NCBI RefSeq assembly: GCF_900207575.1
Contig: NZ_OAOQ01000010.1
Coordinates: 1 to 55,263 of the forward strand
Direction: 5' to 3'
From: Cereibacter ovatus
Lineage (GTDB): Bacteria; Pseudomonadota; Alphaproteobacteria; Rhodobacterales; Rhodobacteraceae
Length of the DNA: 55,263 bases
The position numbers and the translations under genes are program-made. Shown here piece after piece: positions 19,446 to 28,306 of this stretch. The notes beneath the pieces were generated by a model. The model was not told where the DNA came from. It was given only the letters and a program-made list of their open reading frames with translations, and did no database searches. The stretch's first letter is position 1. Each line of letters begins with the position of its first letter.

Positions 19446-21083
19446 GTGACGACACGGATCGTAGTGCTGGGCGGCGGATTCGGCGGCATGTATGCCGCCC
19501 GCGCCCTGAAGCGCCGGCTGGGCGCGGCCGCCCATGTCGAACTGGTGAACGCAGAAAACTATTTCGTGTTTCAGCCCCTGCTGCCCGAGGTGGGCGCCGG
19601 GTCGATCACGCCCGCCCATGCCGTTTCGCCGCTGCGGTTTTTGCTGCGCGATGTGGCGGTGCGCAAGGCGGTGGTGGATCATGTCGATTTCGACCGCAAG
19701 ACCGTCACCGTGTTCCAGGGCATCCAGCGCCGCCCGACCGAGATCGGCTATGACCATCTGGTGATCGCGCTGGGGCAATCGGCGGATCTGTCGCGCATTC
19801 CGGGGCTTGAGGAACACGCGCTGAAGATGCGCACGCTGGAGGATGCCCGCCGCCTGCGCGCCCATGTGATCGAGCAGCTGGAACATGCCCAGATCACCCG
19901 GCGCCCCGAGGTCAAGCGCGGCGCGCTGACCTTCTGCGTCGTGGGTGGCGGCTTCTCGGGCATCGAGACCGTGGGCGAGATGAAAGACCTGATCGACCGC
20001 TCGTTGAAGTTCTATCCGGGGATCGATCCGTCCGAGGTCCGGGTGATCGTGGTCGAATTTGCCGACCGTATTCTGGGCGAGATGTCCCAGGGGCTGGGCG
20101 ATTATGCCGCCCGCACGCTGCGCGAACGCGGGATCGAGCTGATGCTGCGCACCGGCGTTGCCGGCGCCACCGGCACCCAGCTTGTGACCTCGACCGGCGA
20201 GGTGATCGACACCCGCACCATCGTCGCCACCATCGGCAATGCGCCTTCGCCTGTGGTGCGGCGGATGGCGCTGCCGTCGGACCGCGGCCGGATCGTGGTT
20301 GAACGCACGATGGCGGTGAAGGGGCGGCCGGATGTCTGGGCGTTGGGGGATTGCGCGCTGATCGCGATGAAGGACGCGCCCGAAGGCCCGCGCGACTATG
20401 CGCCGCCCACGGCGCAGTTCGCGGTGCGCGAGGCGAAGGTTCTGGCCGCCAATATCGCGGCCACGGTGGCGGGCGAACCCGCGCGCCCGTTCGACTACAA
20501 GTCGCGTGGGGCGCTGGCCTCGTTGGGGGCGCGTCGGGGGGTGGCGCAGGTCTTTGGCCTGGAATTCAAGGGATTTTTCGCCTGGCTTCTGTGGCGGTTC
20601 TACTATCTTGCCTTTTTGCCGGGGATCTCGACGCGCATCCTTGTGGCGATGAACTGGTTCATGGACGGGATCAGCCCGCGCAGCGTGGTGCAGCTTCGCG
20701 CCGCGCCGCAGCCTTCGATCCGCTATGTCCATTTCCGTGCCGGGGATGAGATCTACGAGGTCGGAAACCGCGCCGACGGGTTCTACACCGTCGTGACCGG
20801 CGCGGTCGAGATGACCCGCCCCGACCCCGACACCGGCGAGATGGTGACCCGTATCATCGGTCCCGGCGGCCATTTCGGCGAGCGGCTGATCCTTGGGGCC
20901 ACGCGCCGCAAGACCAGTGTGCGCGCGGTCGAGGATACCAAGGTTCTGGTGCTGAACCGCGAGGAATTCCTGCGGCTGGCGGACAGTTTTCAGGCGTTCC
21001 GCGACTATTTCGCGCCCTACATGGCCCGTCATGGCGTGACATGGCCGATCACGGCCGACAACGACGACCGCCCCGCACCCTGA
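19446..21083 (+). CDS. Type-2 NADH dehydrogenase fused to cyclic-nucleotide-binding domain
   Basis: The 545-residue protein starts with FAD-binding RIVVLGGGFGGMYAA, has a second Rossmann motif FCVVGGGFSGIETVGE for NADH near residue 160, and a DVWALGDCA motif near 300, as in type II NADH:quinone dehydrogenases. The C-terminal membrane-associating part (GFFAWLLWRFYYLAFLPG) is followed from about residue 425 by a cNMP/Crp-type sensor domain (FRAGDEIYEVGNRADGFYTV, GPGGHFGERLILGATRRKT). The classical domain is about 400 residues, so the tail is an extra module. GTG 19446 is the start because AGGAG lies 7 bases upstream. It probably oxidises NADH at the membrane without pumping protons, with ligand-controlled activity or placement as inference. 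Confidence 0.85.
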   Translation: MTTRIVVLGGGFGGMYAARALKRRLGAAAHVELVNAENYFVFQPLLPEVGAGSITPAHAVSPLRFLLRDVAVRKAVVDHVDFDRKTVTVFQGIQRRPTEIGYDHLVIALGQSADLSRIPGLEEHALKMRTLEDARRLRAHVIEQLEHAQITRRPEVKRGALTFCVVGGGFSGIETVGEMKDLIDRSLKFYPGIDPSEVRVIVVEFADRILGEMSQGLGDYAARTLRERGIELMLRTGVAGATGTQLVTSTGEVIDTRTIVATIGNAPSPVVRRMALPSDRGRIVVERTMAVKGRPDVWALGDCALIAMKDAPEGPRDYAPPTAQFAVREAKVLAANIAATVAGEPARPFDYKSRGALASLGARRGVAQVFGLEFKGFFAWLLWRFYYLAFLPGISTRILVAMNWFMDGISPRSVVQLRAAPQPSIRYVHFRAGDEIYEVGNRADGFYTVVTGAVEMTRPDPDTGEMVTRIIGPGGHFGERLILGATRRKTSVRAVEDTKVLVLNREEFLRLADSFQAFRDYFAPYMARHGVTWPITADNDDRPAP

Positions 21084-21093
21084 CGCGCAAGGC

Positions 21094-21123
21094 CGCGGCC
21101 GTTGGGGGAAGCCCCCGGCCGCG
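21094..21123. terminator. Bidirectional terminator
   Basis: Arms CGCGGCC (21094-21100) and GGCCGCG (21117-21123) with an inner GGGGG/CCCCC pairing form a strong hairpin. It lies between two convergent stop codons (21083 and 21144). Confidence 0.65.
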
Positions 21124-21143
21124 ACAGCCGTGGGCGAGGGGTC

Positions 21144-23639
21144 TCAGCCGTCCTTGCGGATGCGGGCGTTGGTCGGATCGAAGGGCGAATCCTCGGCCAC
21201 CACGGCGTCGAAGGTGTCGCGGAACATCCTGACTTTCAGCTTTGTGCCGACCTCGGCCAGATCGGGGCGGACATAGCCCATGCCGATCTGCTTGCCAAAG
21301 GCCACCGACCAGCCGCCCGAGGTCAGCCGCCCGACCTTTTCGCCATCCAGCAGCAGCGCCTCTTTGCCCCAGGGGTCGGCATCCGCCGGCCCGTCGATCA
21401 GCAGGGTGACACATTTCGACCGGATGCCGGTCGCCAGCATCGCCTGCTTGCCCTGAAAGTCCTTCGACAGATCGACGAAACGATCGAGCCCGGCTTCCAG
21501 TGGCGTGGCATCGCGGCCCAGTTCGTTGCCGAAGGCGCGATAGCTTTTTTCCTGCCGCAGCCAGTTCTGCGCCCGTGCGCCGACCAGTTTCAGCCCGTGC
21601 TTCTCGCCTGCCTTCAGCAGCAGATCCCACAGATAGGTCGACATCTCGATGGGGTGGTGCAATTCCCATCCCAGCTCGCCGGTATAGGCCACGCGCACCG
21701 CACGCACCGGGCACATGCCCAGTTCGATGGCGCGATACGACAGCCACGGGAAGCGTTTGTTCGACAGCACCGTGGCGGGATCGGCGTCCTTGACGATCTC
21801 GTTCAGGATCGCCCGCGCGTTCGGGCCGGCAAGGGCGAACACGCCCCATTGGGTCGTCACGTCATGGATGTCGATCCAGCCGAAGTCGGCCGCCTTGTCC
21901 TCAGCGCATTTCTTCAGCCAGTCGGCGTCATAGGCCGTCCAGGCCCCGGCCGAGACAAGGTAGTATTCATGTTCGGCCAGCCGCACGATGGTGTATTCGG
22001 TGCGGGTCGTTCCGGTGGGCGTCAGCGCATAGGTCAGGTTGATCCGGCCCACCGCCGGCAGCTTGTTGCAGGTGAACCAGTCGAGGAAGGCGGTCGCGCC
22101 GGGGCCGCGCACCAGATGCTTGGTGAAGGCGGTGGCGTCGATCAGGCCGGCGGTTTCGCGCAGTGCCTCGGCCTCGGCGCGGGCATATTGCCACCAGCCG
22201 CCACGGCGGAAGCTGCGGCTGTCGTGGTCGAACTGCGACGGCGCATCCAGCGGGCCGTAGTAGTTCGGCCGCTCCCATCCGTTCACCTGCCCGAACTGTG
22301 CGCCAAGCGCCTTCTGGCGGTCATAGACCGGCGCGGTGCGCAGGGGCCGGCAGGCTTCGCGCTCCTCGTCGGGGTGGTGCAGGATGAAGACGTGTTCGTA
22401 GCATTCCTCGTTCTTGCGCGCGGCGTATTCGGTCGTCATCCAGTTGCCGTAACGGCGCGGATCAAGCGAGGCCATGTCGATCTCGGCTTCGCCCTCGGTC
22501 ATCATCTGCGCAAGGTAATGGCCGGTGCCGCCCGCCGCGGTGATGCCGAAGCTGAAGCCTTCGGCCAGCCACATGTTGCGCAGGCCCGGGGCAGGGCCGA
22601 CCAGCGGATTGCCGTCTGGCGTGTAGCAGATCGGGCCGTTGTAGTCGTCTTTCAGGCCCACGGTTTCCGAAGACGGAAGGCGGTGGATCATCGACATGTA
22701 TTCCGCCTCGATCCGTTCCAGATCCAGCGGGAACAGGTCGGCGCGGAAGCTTTGCGGCACATCATACAGGAACCGTGCCGGGGCATTGCGTTCATAGGGG
22801 CCCAGAATCCAGCCGCCGCGTTCCTCGCGGACATACCATTTCGCGTCGGCGTCGCGCAGGACGGGATGCTGGGGATTGGTCTTGCGCCATTCGACCAGCG
22901 CCGGGTCGGGTTCGGTCACGATATACTGATGCTCGACCGGGATGGCGGGGATCTTGATGCCCAGAAGCCGCGCGGTGCGCTGCGCGTGGTTGCCGGTGGC
23001 GGTGACGACATGTTCGGCGTGGATCTCGAAGGTCTCGTCCGAGGGGATCAGGTTGCCGCCCTGCTCGACCATGCGCACGCAAGAGACGATCCATTCGCTG
23101 CCGGTCCAGCGATAGCCGTTGACCTGGATCTTGCGCTCGATGGTGCAGCCCAGCTGGCGGGCGCCCTTGGCCATGGCCTGCGTCACGTCGGCGGGGTTGA
23201 TGTAGCCGTCCTGCGGATGAAACAGTGCGCCTTTCAGGTCATCGGTGCGCAGCAGCGGCCAGCGATCCTTGATCTGCGCGGGCGTCAGGAATTCGTGATA
23301 GACGCCTGCGGTCTCGGCCACCGACGAATACAGCATGTATTCATCCATCCGCGCATCGGTCTGGGCCATGCGCAGGTTGCCCACGACATAGAAGCCGGGG
23401 TTCAGGCCGGTTTCGGCTTCCAGGCCCTTGTAGAAATCGACCGAATACTTGTGGATATGGGTGGTGGCGTAGCTCATGTTGAACAGCGGCAAGAGACCGG
23501 CCGCGTGCCAGGTCGAGCCTGCGGTGAGTTCGTCGCGTTCGACCAGCATCGTATCCCAGCCAGCTTTCGCGAGATGGTAGGCAATGCCGTTTCCGACGGC
23601 GCCGCCGCCGACGACAAGGGCTTTCACATGGGTTTTCAT
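21144..23639 (-). CDS. FAD-dependent dimethylglycine/sarcosine dehydrogenase-like protein (DAO + GcvT domains)
   Basis: The 831-residue protein has an N-terminal DAO-type FAD domain (ALVVGGGAVGNGIAYHLAKA) followed by ELTAGSTWHAAGL. In dimethylglycine dehydrogenase the His of this motif carries the covalent flavin. From about residue 430 the protein changes to FAO_M/GcvT folate-binding modules (GWERPNYYG, LRETAGLIDATAF, VAYTGELGWELHHP), the usual layout for enzymes that oxidise N-methyl glycine derivatives and pass the methyl group to tetrahydrofolate. A role in glycine betaine/choline breakdown is likely, but substrate preference cannot be read from motifs. GGAG lies 8 bases before ATG 23639. 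It stands alone between terminators. Confidence 0.85.
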   Translation of the reverse strand: MKTHVKALVVGGGAVGNGIAYHLAKAGWDTMLVERDELTAGSTWHAAGLLPLFNMSYATTHIHKYSVDFYKGLEAETGLNPGFYVVGNLRMAQTDARMDEYMLYSSVAETAGVYHEFLTPAQIKDRWPLLRTDDLKGALFHPQDGYINPADVTQAMAKGARQLGCTIERKIQVNGYRWTGSEWIVSCVRMVEQGGNLIPSDETFEIHAEHVVTATGNHAQRTARLLGIKIPAIPVEHQYIVTEPDPALVEWRKTNPQHPVLRDADAKWYVREERGGWILGPYERNAPARFLYDVPQSFRADLFPLDLERIEAEYMSMIHRLPSSETVGLKDDYNGPICYTPDGNPLVGPAPGLRNMWLAEGFSFGITAAGGTGHYLAQMMTEGEAEIDMASLDPRRYGNWMTTEYAARKNEECYEHVFILHHPDEEREACRPLRTAPVYDRQKALGAQFGQVNGWERPNYYGPLDAPSQFDHDSRSFRRGGWWQYARAEAEALRETAGLIDATAFTKHLVRGPGATAFLDWFTCNKLPAVGRINLTYALTPTGTTRTEYTIVRLAEHEYYLVSAGAWTAYDADWLKKCAEDKAADFGWIDIHDVTTQWGVFALAGPNARAILNEIVKDADPATVLSNKRFPWLSYRAIELGMCPVRAVRVAYTGELGWELHHPIEMSTYLWDLLLKAGEKHGLKLVGARAQNWLRQEKSYRAFGNELGRDATPLEAGLDRFVDLSKDFQGKQAMLATGIRSKCVTLLIDGPADADPWGKEALLLDGEKVGRLTSGGWSVAFGKQIGMGYVRPDLAEVGTKLKVRMFRDTFDAVVAEDSPFDPTNARIRKDG

Positions 23640-23771
23640 CCGGGCACTCCGTCACAGGCAGGGTCTGCCGCATCAATGACGCATCGCGGGGCGTCCGAAC
23701 AGGTGCGCCCGACCTTTGGCGTCCGAAAACGACATGGCGATCAGAAGGTGTGGGCGTGGGGGAAAGGAAGG

Positions 23772-23816
23772 CCGGGGCGCTGCCCCGGACCCCGGGATAT
23801 TTGGGCCAGAATGAAA
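23772..23816. repeat. Intergenic palindrome of Rhodobacterales type, probable terminator
   Basis: CCGGGGC-GCT-GCCCCGG (23772-23788) is followed by ACCCCGGGATATTTGGGCC and AGAATGAAA. I associate this motif with a dispersed palindromic repeat in Rhodobacterales intergenic regions. It lies just past the end of znuB and upstream of the dehydrogenase gene. Copy number in this genome cannot be checked here. Confidence 0.5.
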
Positions 23817-23824
23817 GTCGGGGG

Positions 23825-24607
23825 TCAGGGGCGGCGCAGGATGGCCGAGGCGGCGAAGGTCAGGGCGGCCGCGGTGACGATCGAGGGGCCGGCCGGAGTG
23901 TCGAGGCCGAGCGAGAGGCCGAGGCCGACGAGGCTGGCGGCCGCGCCGATCGTGGCGGCGAGGATCGCCATGGATTCGGGGTTGCGCGCAAGGCCGCGGG
24001 CGGCCGCCGCCGGGATGATGAGCAGCGAGGCGATGAGGAGGGCGCCCACCACCTTCAGCGCCACGGCGACGGTGAGGGCGAGGGCGAGGGTCAGGACCAG
24101 TCGTTCGCGCGCGGGATTGAGGCCGGAGGCGGCGGCGAGATCCTCGTTGATCGTTGTGGTGAGCAGGGCTTGCCAGCGCCAGATCAGGAGGGCCACGACA
24201 AGGAGGGCGCCGGACCAGATGAAGGCGAGGTCGGGGAGGGAGACGGCGAGGATGTCTCCGAACAGCCAGGCGGACAGGTCGGTGCGGACGGTGGGCAGGA
24301 AGCTGACCGCGACGAGGCCGAAGGCGAGGGCGGAATGGGCGAGAACGCCGAGCGTGGTATCCATCGCCCAGCCGCGGCCGGCGAGTGCTGCCACAGTGAT
24401 GGCCATCGCGAGGGCCACAGCGAGGGTGCCAAGGCCCACCGGCAGGTCGGTGGCCAGGGCAAGCGCCACGCCGAGGATGGCCGCGTGCGAGGTGGCATCG
24501 CCGAAATAGGCCATGCGGCGCCAGACGACGAAGGCGCCGAGGGGCCCTGCGGCAAGCGAGACGCCGATGCCGGCCAGTGCCGCGCGGATCAGGAAATCGT
24601 CAAACAT
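23825..24607 (-). CDS. znuB: Zinc ABC transporter permease ZnuB
   Basis: This 260-residue protein has about eight hydrophobic helices of the ABC-3 family. The RRMAYFGDATSHAAILG segment near residue 30 is the characteristic EAA-like/cytoplasmic contact motif of ZnuB/TroC permeases. It forms the inner-membrane channel for Zn(II) delivered by ZnuA and driven by ZnuC. The ATG at 24607 overlaps the end of znuC by 8 bases, so translation is coupled. Its codon use is notably GAG/GCG-rich compared with neighbours but stays in the host range. It is the last gene of zur-znuC-znuB. Confidence 0.92.
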   Translation of the reverse strand: MFDDFLIRAALAGIGVSLAAGPLGAFVVWRRMAYFGDATSHAAILGVALALATDLPVGLGTLAVALAMAITVAALAGRGWAMDTTLGVLAHSALAFGLVAVSFLPTVRTDLSAWLFGDILAVSLPDLAFIWSGALLVVALLIWRWQALLTTTINEDLAAASGLNPARERLVLTLALALTVAVALKVVGALLIASLLIIPAAAARGLARNPESMAILAATIGAAASLVGLGLSLGLDTPAGPSIVTAAALTFAASAILRRP

Positions 24608-25370
24608 GGGTCTGGCCGTGCTGGTGCGGCTGGCCGGCGGTATGGGCATGGCCGCAGTCGTGGGTATGGTCGTGATCGTGTTCGTGGCGGTAGAGTGCCA
24701 AGGCGCCCTGAGTGCCGAGGCCGAAGAGGGCGCGGTATTCCGGTGCATTCGACACCACCCGCGGCGCGCCTTCACAGCAGATGTGCCGGTTGAGGCAGAT
24801 CACCCGGTCCGAGGCCGCCATGACCACATGCAGGTCGTGGCTGACCATCAGGATTGCGGCGCCGGTGGTGCGGCGGACTTCCTCGATCAGGCGGTAGAAG
24901 GCGGCTTCTCCCGGTTGGTCGAGGCCCTGTGTCGGCTCGTCCAGCATCAGGATTTCGGGGGTGCTGAGCAGGGCGCGTGCCAGCAGGACGCGTTGAAGCT
25001 GGCCGCCCGAGAGGTCGGTCATCTGGCGGTCGGCCACTTCGGGCACGCCCACGCGGATCAGGGCGGCCGTGGTGGCGGCTGCGGTCTGGCGTGTGGGCAG
25101 CGACAGGAAGCGGCGCGCCGTCAGCGGCAGCGTCCGGTCGATCTGAAGTTTTTGCGGAACATAGCCGATGCGCAGCCCGGCCTTGCGGCTGACGCTGCCC
25201 GAGGTGGGGGGCAGGATGCCGAGCAGCGCCCGCAACAGTGTGCTTTTGCCAGAGCCGTTCGGGCCGACGATGGTCACGATCTCGCCTGCCGAGATCGACA
25301 GGCTGATGTCGGTCAGGATATCGTCCGCGCCGCGGCGGATGACGAGGTGGCTGGCAGAGATCAGGGTCAT
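24600..25370 (-). CDS. znuC: Zinc ABC transporter ATP-binding protein ZnuC
   Basis: The 256-residue ATPase has Walker A GPNGSGKS near residue 36, the signature LSGGQLQRV near 120, and Walker B ILMLDEPTQGLD. The C-terminal 30 residues are very His-rich (HEHDHDHTHDCGHAH and onward), a typical zinc-buffering tail in ZnuC proteins. It powers zinc import through ZnuB. Its ATG overlaps the zur stop by four bases (25367-25370), so zur, znuC and znuB form one translationally coupled operon that should be repressed by Zur through the box at 25877-25897. Confidence 0.93.
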   Translation of the reverse strand: MTLISASHLVIRRGADDILTDISLSISAGEIVTIVGPNGSGKSTLLRALLGILPPTSGSVSRKAGLRIGYVPQKLQIDRTLPLTARRFLSLPTRQTAAATTAALIRVGVPEVADRQMTDLSGGQLQRVLLARALLSTPEILMLDEPTQGLDQPGEAAFYRLIEEVRRTTGAAILMVSHDLHVVMAASDRVICLNRHICCEGAPRVVSNAPEYRALFGLGTQGALALYRHEHDHDHTHDCGHAHTAGQPHQHGQTHV

Positions 25371-25876
25371 GGGGCCTCGTGGCAGGCGGGGCAGAGGCCG
25401 AGCGCCTCGACCGTGCTGCGTTCGACCGTGAAGCCAAGGGCGGTGGCCGCGGTTTCAAGGGCTGTGCGGACCGGATCTGCCGGGGCTTCGGCCACGCGGT
25501 TGCAGCCGCGGCAGATCAGGAAGGCGGGGGCATGGGCCACGCCCGGATGCATGCAGGCGGTGAAGGCGTTCAGGCGGCTGATCCGGTGGGCAAGCCCTTG
25601 ATCCACCAGAAAGTCCAGTGCGCGATAGGCGACGGGCGGCTTGTTGCCGAAGCCGTCCTGCGCCAGCCGGTCCAGCACCTCGTAGGCGCCAAGTGCGCGG
25701 TGTGCCTCCAGCAGGATTTCCAGCGTCCGCCGCCGCACCGGGGTAAGGCGGGCGCCGGTTTCGGCCACCGCCCGTTCGGCATGGGCCAGCGTCGTGCTGG
25801 TGCATCGGGAATGGTCGTGCGGCTGGAACGGCGTGGCGCCGGGGGGATCATCGCGCATGGTCTGGCCAGTTGACAT
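25367..25876 (-). CDS. zur: Zinc uptake regulator Zur (Fur family)
   Basis: The 169-residue protein has the Fur-family winged-helix region (RLTPVRRRTLEILLEAHRAL, then PPVAYRALDFLVDQGL) and two CxxC motifs (ICRGC, LCPAC) that form the structural zinc site. The regulatory site is provided by HCTS-like and His residues, as in Zur rather than Fur. When zinc is replete it represses zinc uptake. The start may be ATG 25876 or 25858; the upstream one lies at the edge of the Zur box. Gene order (zur, znuC, znuB, with znuA divergent) is strong support for Zur over other Fur-family members. Confidence 0.9.
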   Translation of the reverse strand: MSTGQTMRDDPPGATPFQPHDHSRCTSTTLAHAERAVAETGARLTPVRRRTLEILLEAHRALGAYEVLDRLAQDGFGNKPPVAYRALDFLVDQGLAHRISRLNAFTACMHPGVAHAPAFLICRGCNRVAEAPADPVRTALETAATALGFTVERSTVEALGLCPACHEAP

Positions 25877-25897
25877 GATATGTTATAACAATATATC
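25870..25897. promoter_or_regulatory. Zur box within the znuA promoter
   Basis: TTGACA at 25870-25875 looks like the -35 of znuA. A spacer contains the palindrome TGTTATAACA (25881-25890) within GATATGTTATAACAATATATC (25877-25897), and a -10-like TATATC is at 25892-25897. This AT-rich dyad is typical of alphaproteobacterial Zur sites. A zinc-loaded Zur dimer here would block znuA and the divergent zur-znuCB together. Confidence 0.75.
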
Positions 25898-25927
25898 CCG
25901 ATACCGTTCCGATGGAAAGGTGCTTCG

Positions 25928-26830
25928 ATGCGTTATACCATATCACTTGCTTTCGCCAGTCTGCTGGCCGGTCCTGCGTTGGCCGAAGTGCCGCGCGTGG
26001 TGGCCGATCTGCCGCCGGTTCAGTCGCTTGTGGCGCAGGTGATGGGCGATCTGGGTCAGCCGGTTCTGCTTCTGGACCGGGGCGCCGACGCCCATTCGTT
26101 CCAGTTGCGCCCAAGCCAGGTGCGCGATCTTGGCGCTGCCGATCTGGTGGTCTGGGTGGGGCCGGAAATGACGCCCTGGCTGGACCGTGCGCTTGGCGGA
26201 CATCGCGGGGATTTGCGGCTGGCGGACGTGCCCGGCACCCACCGGCAACAGTTCGGCGCGGACAAGGCGCACGATCATGGCCATGACGACGAGCATGACG
26301 GCCATGGTCACGACGGGTTTGATCCGCATCTGTGGCTTGATCCGGCCAATGCGGGGCTGTGGCTGGGTGCCATCGCGGCCGAGTTGACGCGGCTTGATCC
26401 CGCCAATGGCGCCACCTATGCCGCCAATGCCGAAACCGCGCAGGCCCGCTTGCAGCGGCTGGATGCCGAGATTGCCGTGCAACTGGCCCCGGCGCAGGGT
26501 CGGCCGTTTTATGTCTTTCACGATGCTTATGGCTATTTCGCAGGGCATTACGGTCTGACGGTGGCGGGCAGCATTTCCGCCGGCGATGCGGCGGCGCCGG
26601 GTGCGGCGCATCTGTCGGAACTGCGGGCGCAGATGGCCGGCTCTTCGCGCTGCATCTTCCCCGAGGCGCAGCACGATCCGAAACTGGTCGCCCAGATCGC
26701 GGACGAGACCGGGGCGAAGGTGGGCGCGGCCCTCGACCCCGAGGGCAGCCTGCTTGACCCCGGACCGGCGCTTTACGAGGCGGTGTTGCGGTCGCTGGCC
26801 GATGGCATTGCCGACTGCGTCGCACCTTGA
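25928..26830 (+). CDS. znuA: Zinc-binding periplasmic protein ZnuA
   Basis: The 300-residue protein has a signal peptide (ISLAFASLLAGPALA) and the cluster A-I solute-binding fold. His in GADAHSFQL, His in DPHLWLDP, His in FHDAYGYF and a C-terminal Asp/Glu should bind Zn. Between the first two lies a His/Asp-rich loop (HDHGHDDEHDGHGHDG, about residues 118-135) that is diagnostic for zinc rather than manganese binding. It passes zinc to ZnuB/ZnuC. It is transcribed alone and divergently from zur-znuCB, with the Zur box in its promoter. Confidence 0.93.
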   Translation: MRYTISLAFASLLAGPALAEVPRVVADLPPVQSLVAQVMGDLGQPVLLLDRGADAHSFQLRPSQVRDLGAADLVVWVGPEMTPWLDRALGGHRGDLRLADVPGTHRQQFGADKAHDHGHDDEHDGHGHDGFDPHLWLDPANAGLWLGAIAAELTRLDPANGATYAANAETAQARLQRLDAEIAVQLAPAQGRPFYVFHDAYGYFAGHYGLTVAGSISAGDAAAPGAAHLSELRAQMAGSSRCIFPEAQHDPKLVAQIADETGAKVGAALDPEGSLLDPGPALYEAVLRSLADGIADCVAP

Positions 26831-26892
26831 GCCGGGCAGGGCGCTGTCCATGACGGGCTGTGCGCGCGACCGGCGAGGGGGCGGGTTCTGAC

Positions 26893-26909
26893 GGCGGGCA
26901 GCGCCCGCC
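26893..26909. terminator. Hairpin between convergent znuA and puuD
   Basis: GGCGGGC (26893-26899), a 3-base loop and GCCCGCC (26903-26909) form a perfect stem followed by TTCGG. It lies between the znuA stop and the stop of the convergent puuD gene. Confidence 0.55.
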
Positions 26910-26943
26910 TTCGGCCGCCTTCCCGGGTGTCTCGTCCCGGCGA

Positions 26944-28161
26944 TCAGCCCGCGCCGGCGCGATACCAGCGCACGATGGCGGCGCGTTCCTCGGGTTCCAC
27001 CCAGCTCAGATTGCCTGGCGGCATGGCGTGGGTCAGACCGGCTTGCAGATAGATCCGCCGCGCCTCTTGCGCGATCTGGTCCGGGGTTTCCAGCCGCACG
27101 TTCCTTGGCGGCCAGTGCAGGCCGTCCCAGCCCGGTTCGGCCGCATGGCACATCGAACAGCGGCCCATCACGATGTCCGCCACCTCATCAAAGCCCGGGG
27201 CGGCGGCGAAGCGTGCCGCGCCGGGGGGCAGGGCCGCGGCTTCGTCGGCCCGCATCGGGACCGACGACAGCCAGACGATGGCAAGAAAGATCGCCGCCGT
27301 CGCGGCCCATGTCCACCAGGGTTTGCCTTTGCGGGCGTGACGGCTGTTGAACCAGTGCCGGATCGTCACCCCCATCAGGAACACAAGGCTGGCGATCAGC
27401 CAGTTCCATTCCGTTGCGAACACCAGCGGATAATGGTTCGACAGCATCAGGAAGATCACCGGCAGCGTCAGGTAATTGTTGTGCAGGCTGCGTTGCTTGG
27501 CGATCTCGCCGTATTTCGGGTCGGGGCGGCGGCCGGCCTTCAGGTCGGCCACCACGATCCGCTGGTTCGGCATGATGGTCAGAAAGACGTTCGCGCTCAT
27601 GATCGTGGCGGTGAAGGCGCCCAGATGCAGCAGCGCGGCCCGCCCCGAAAACACCTGCGCATAGCCCCAGGCCATCGCCAGCAACAGCCCGAACAGCACC
27701 AGCATCAGCAGCGTCTGATGCCGCCCGATGGCCGAGCGGCACAGCGCATCATAGGCCAGCCAGCCAAACGCAAGCGAACCCGCCGACAGCGTCACCGCCT
27801 GCCCGACCGTCAGTTCCATCACCGTGGGGTCGATCAGGAACAAGTCCGCGCCGAAGTAGTAAAGCAGCACCATCAGCGCAAATCCGGTCAGCCAGGTGGC
27901 ATAGGCTTCCCATTTGAACCAGGTCAGATGCTCGGGCAGGAAATCGGGGGCCACCAGATACTTGTTGATATGATAGAACCCGCCGCCATGAACCTGCCAT
28001 TCCTCGCCATGGGCCAGGGGCGGCAAAGACGGCGTCTTGCGCAGCCCCAGATCCAGCGCGATGAAATAGAAGGATGAGCCGATCCAGGCGATCGCGGTGA
28101 TGACATGGGTCCAGCGGGCGGCGATCATCACCCATTCCCAAAGCACGGCAAGGTCGAACAT
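26944..28161 (-). CDS. puuD: Membrane urate oxidase PuuD with cytochrome c domain
   Basis: The 405-residue protein starts with about eight membrane helices (for example WTHVITAIAWIGSSFYFIAL, with conserved His residues) matching the urate hydroxylase PuuD membrane domain. It ends with a c-type cytochrome segment with haem motif CSMCH near residue 335 and a distal Met in HAMPPGN. PuuD oxidises urate to 5-hydroxyisourate while sending electrons through its cytochrome to the respiratory chain, as opposed to soluble uricase. GGGAG lies before ATG 28161. No other purine-catabolic gene is next to it, which is unusual, as it often lies in an allantoin pathway cluster. Confidence 0.88.
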   Translation of the reverse strand: MFDLAVLWEWVMIAARWTHVITAIAWIGSSFYFIALDLGLRKTPSLPPLAHGEEWQVHGGGFYHINKYLVAPDFLPEHLTWFKWEAYATWLTGFALMVLLYYFGADLFLIDPTVMELTVGQAVTLSAGSLAFGWLAYDALCRSAIGRHQTLLMLVLFGLLLAMAWGYAQVFSGRAALLHLGAFTATIMSANVFLTIMPNQRIVVADLKAGRRPDPKYGEIAKQRSLHNNYLTLPVIFLMLSNHYPLVFATEWNWLIASLVFLMGVTIRHWFNSRHARKGKPWWTWAATAAIFLAIVWLSSVPMRADEAAALPPGAARFAAAPGFDEVADIVMGRCSMCHAAEPGWDGLHWPPRNVRLETPDQIAQEARRIYLQAGLTHAMPPGNLSWVEPEERAAIVRWYRAGAG

Positions 28162-28306
28162 CGGCAAGCTCCCGGGCTGCGGCCTGGTCCTGTTTTTCCC
28201 GCATCGCGGCGAAAGTGCAATCTCCGCCGCGGCGCGGGTTGCGCGATTTCGCCTTCGCAGCAGGCGTCCCATCGGGCAGACTGCACCGATCCCGAAGGAG
28301 ACCGCA

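Noticed and set aside
21102-24509. Long plus-strand open frame (1,135 codons) opposite the dehydrogenase and znuB
   Set aside because: Spans two genes and a terminator with no domain; the minus-strand genes have strong motifs.
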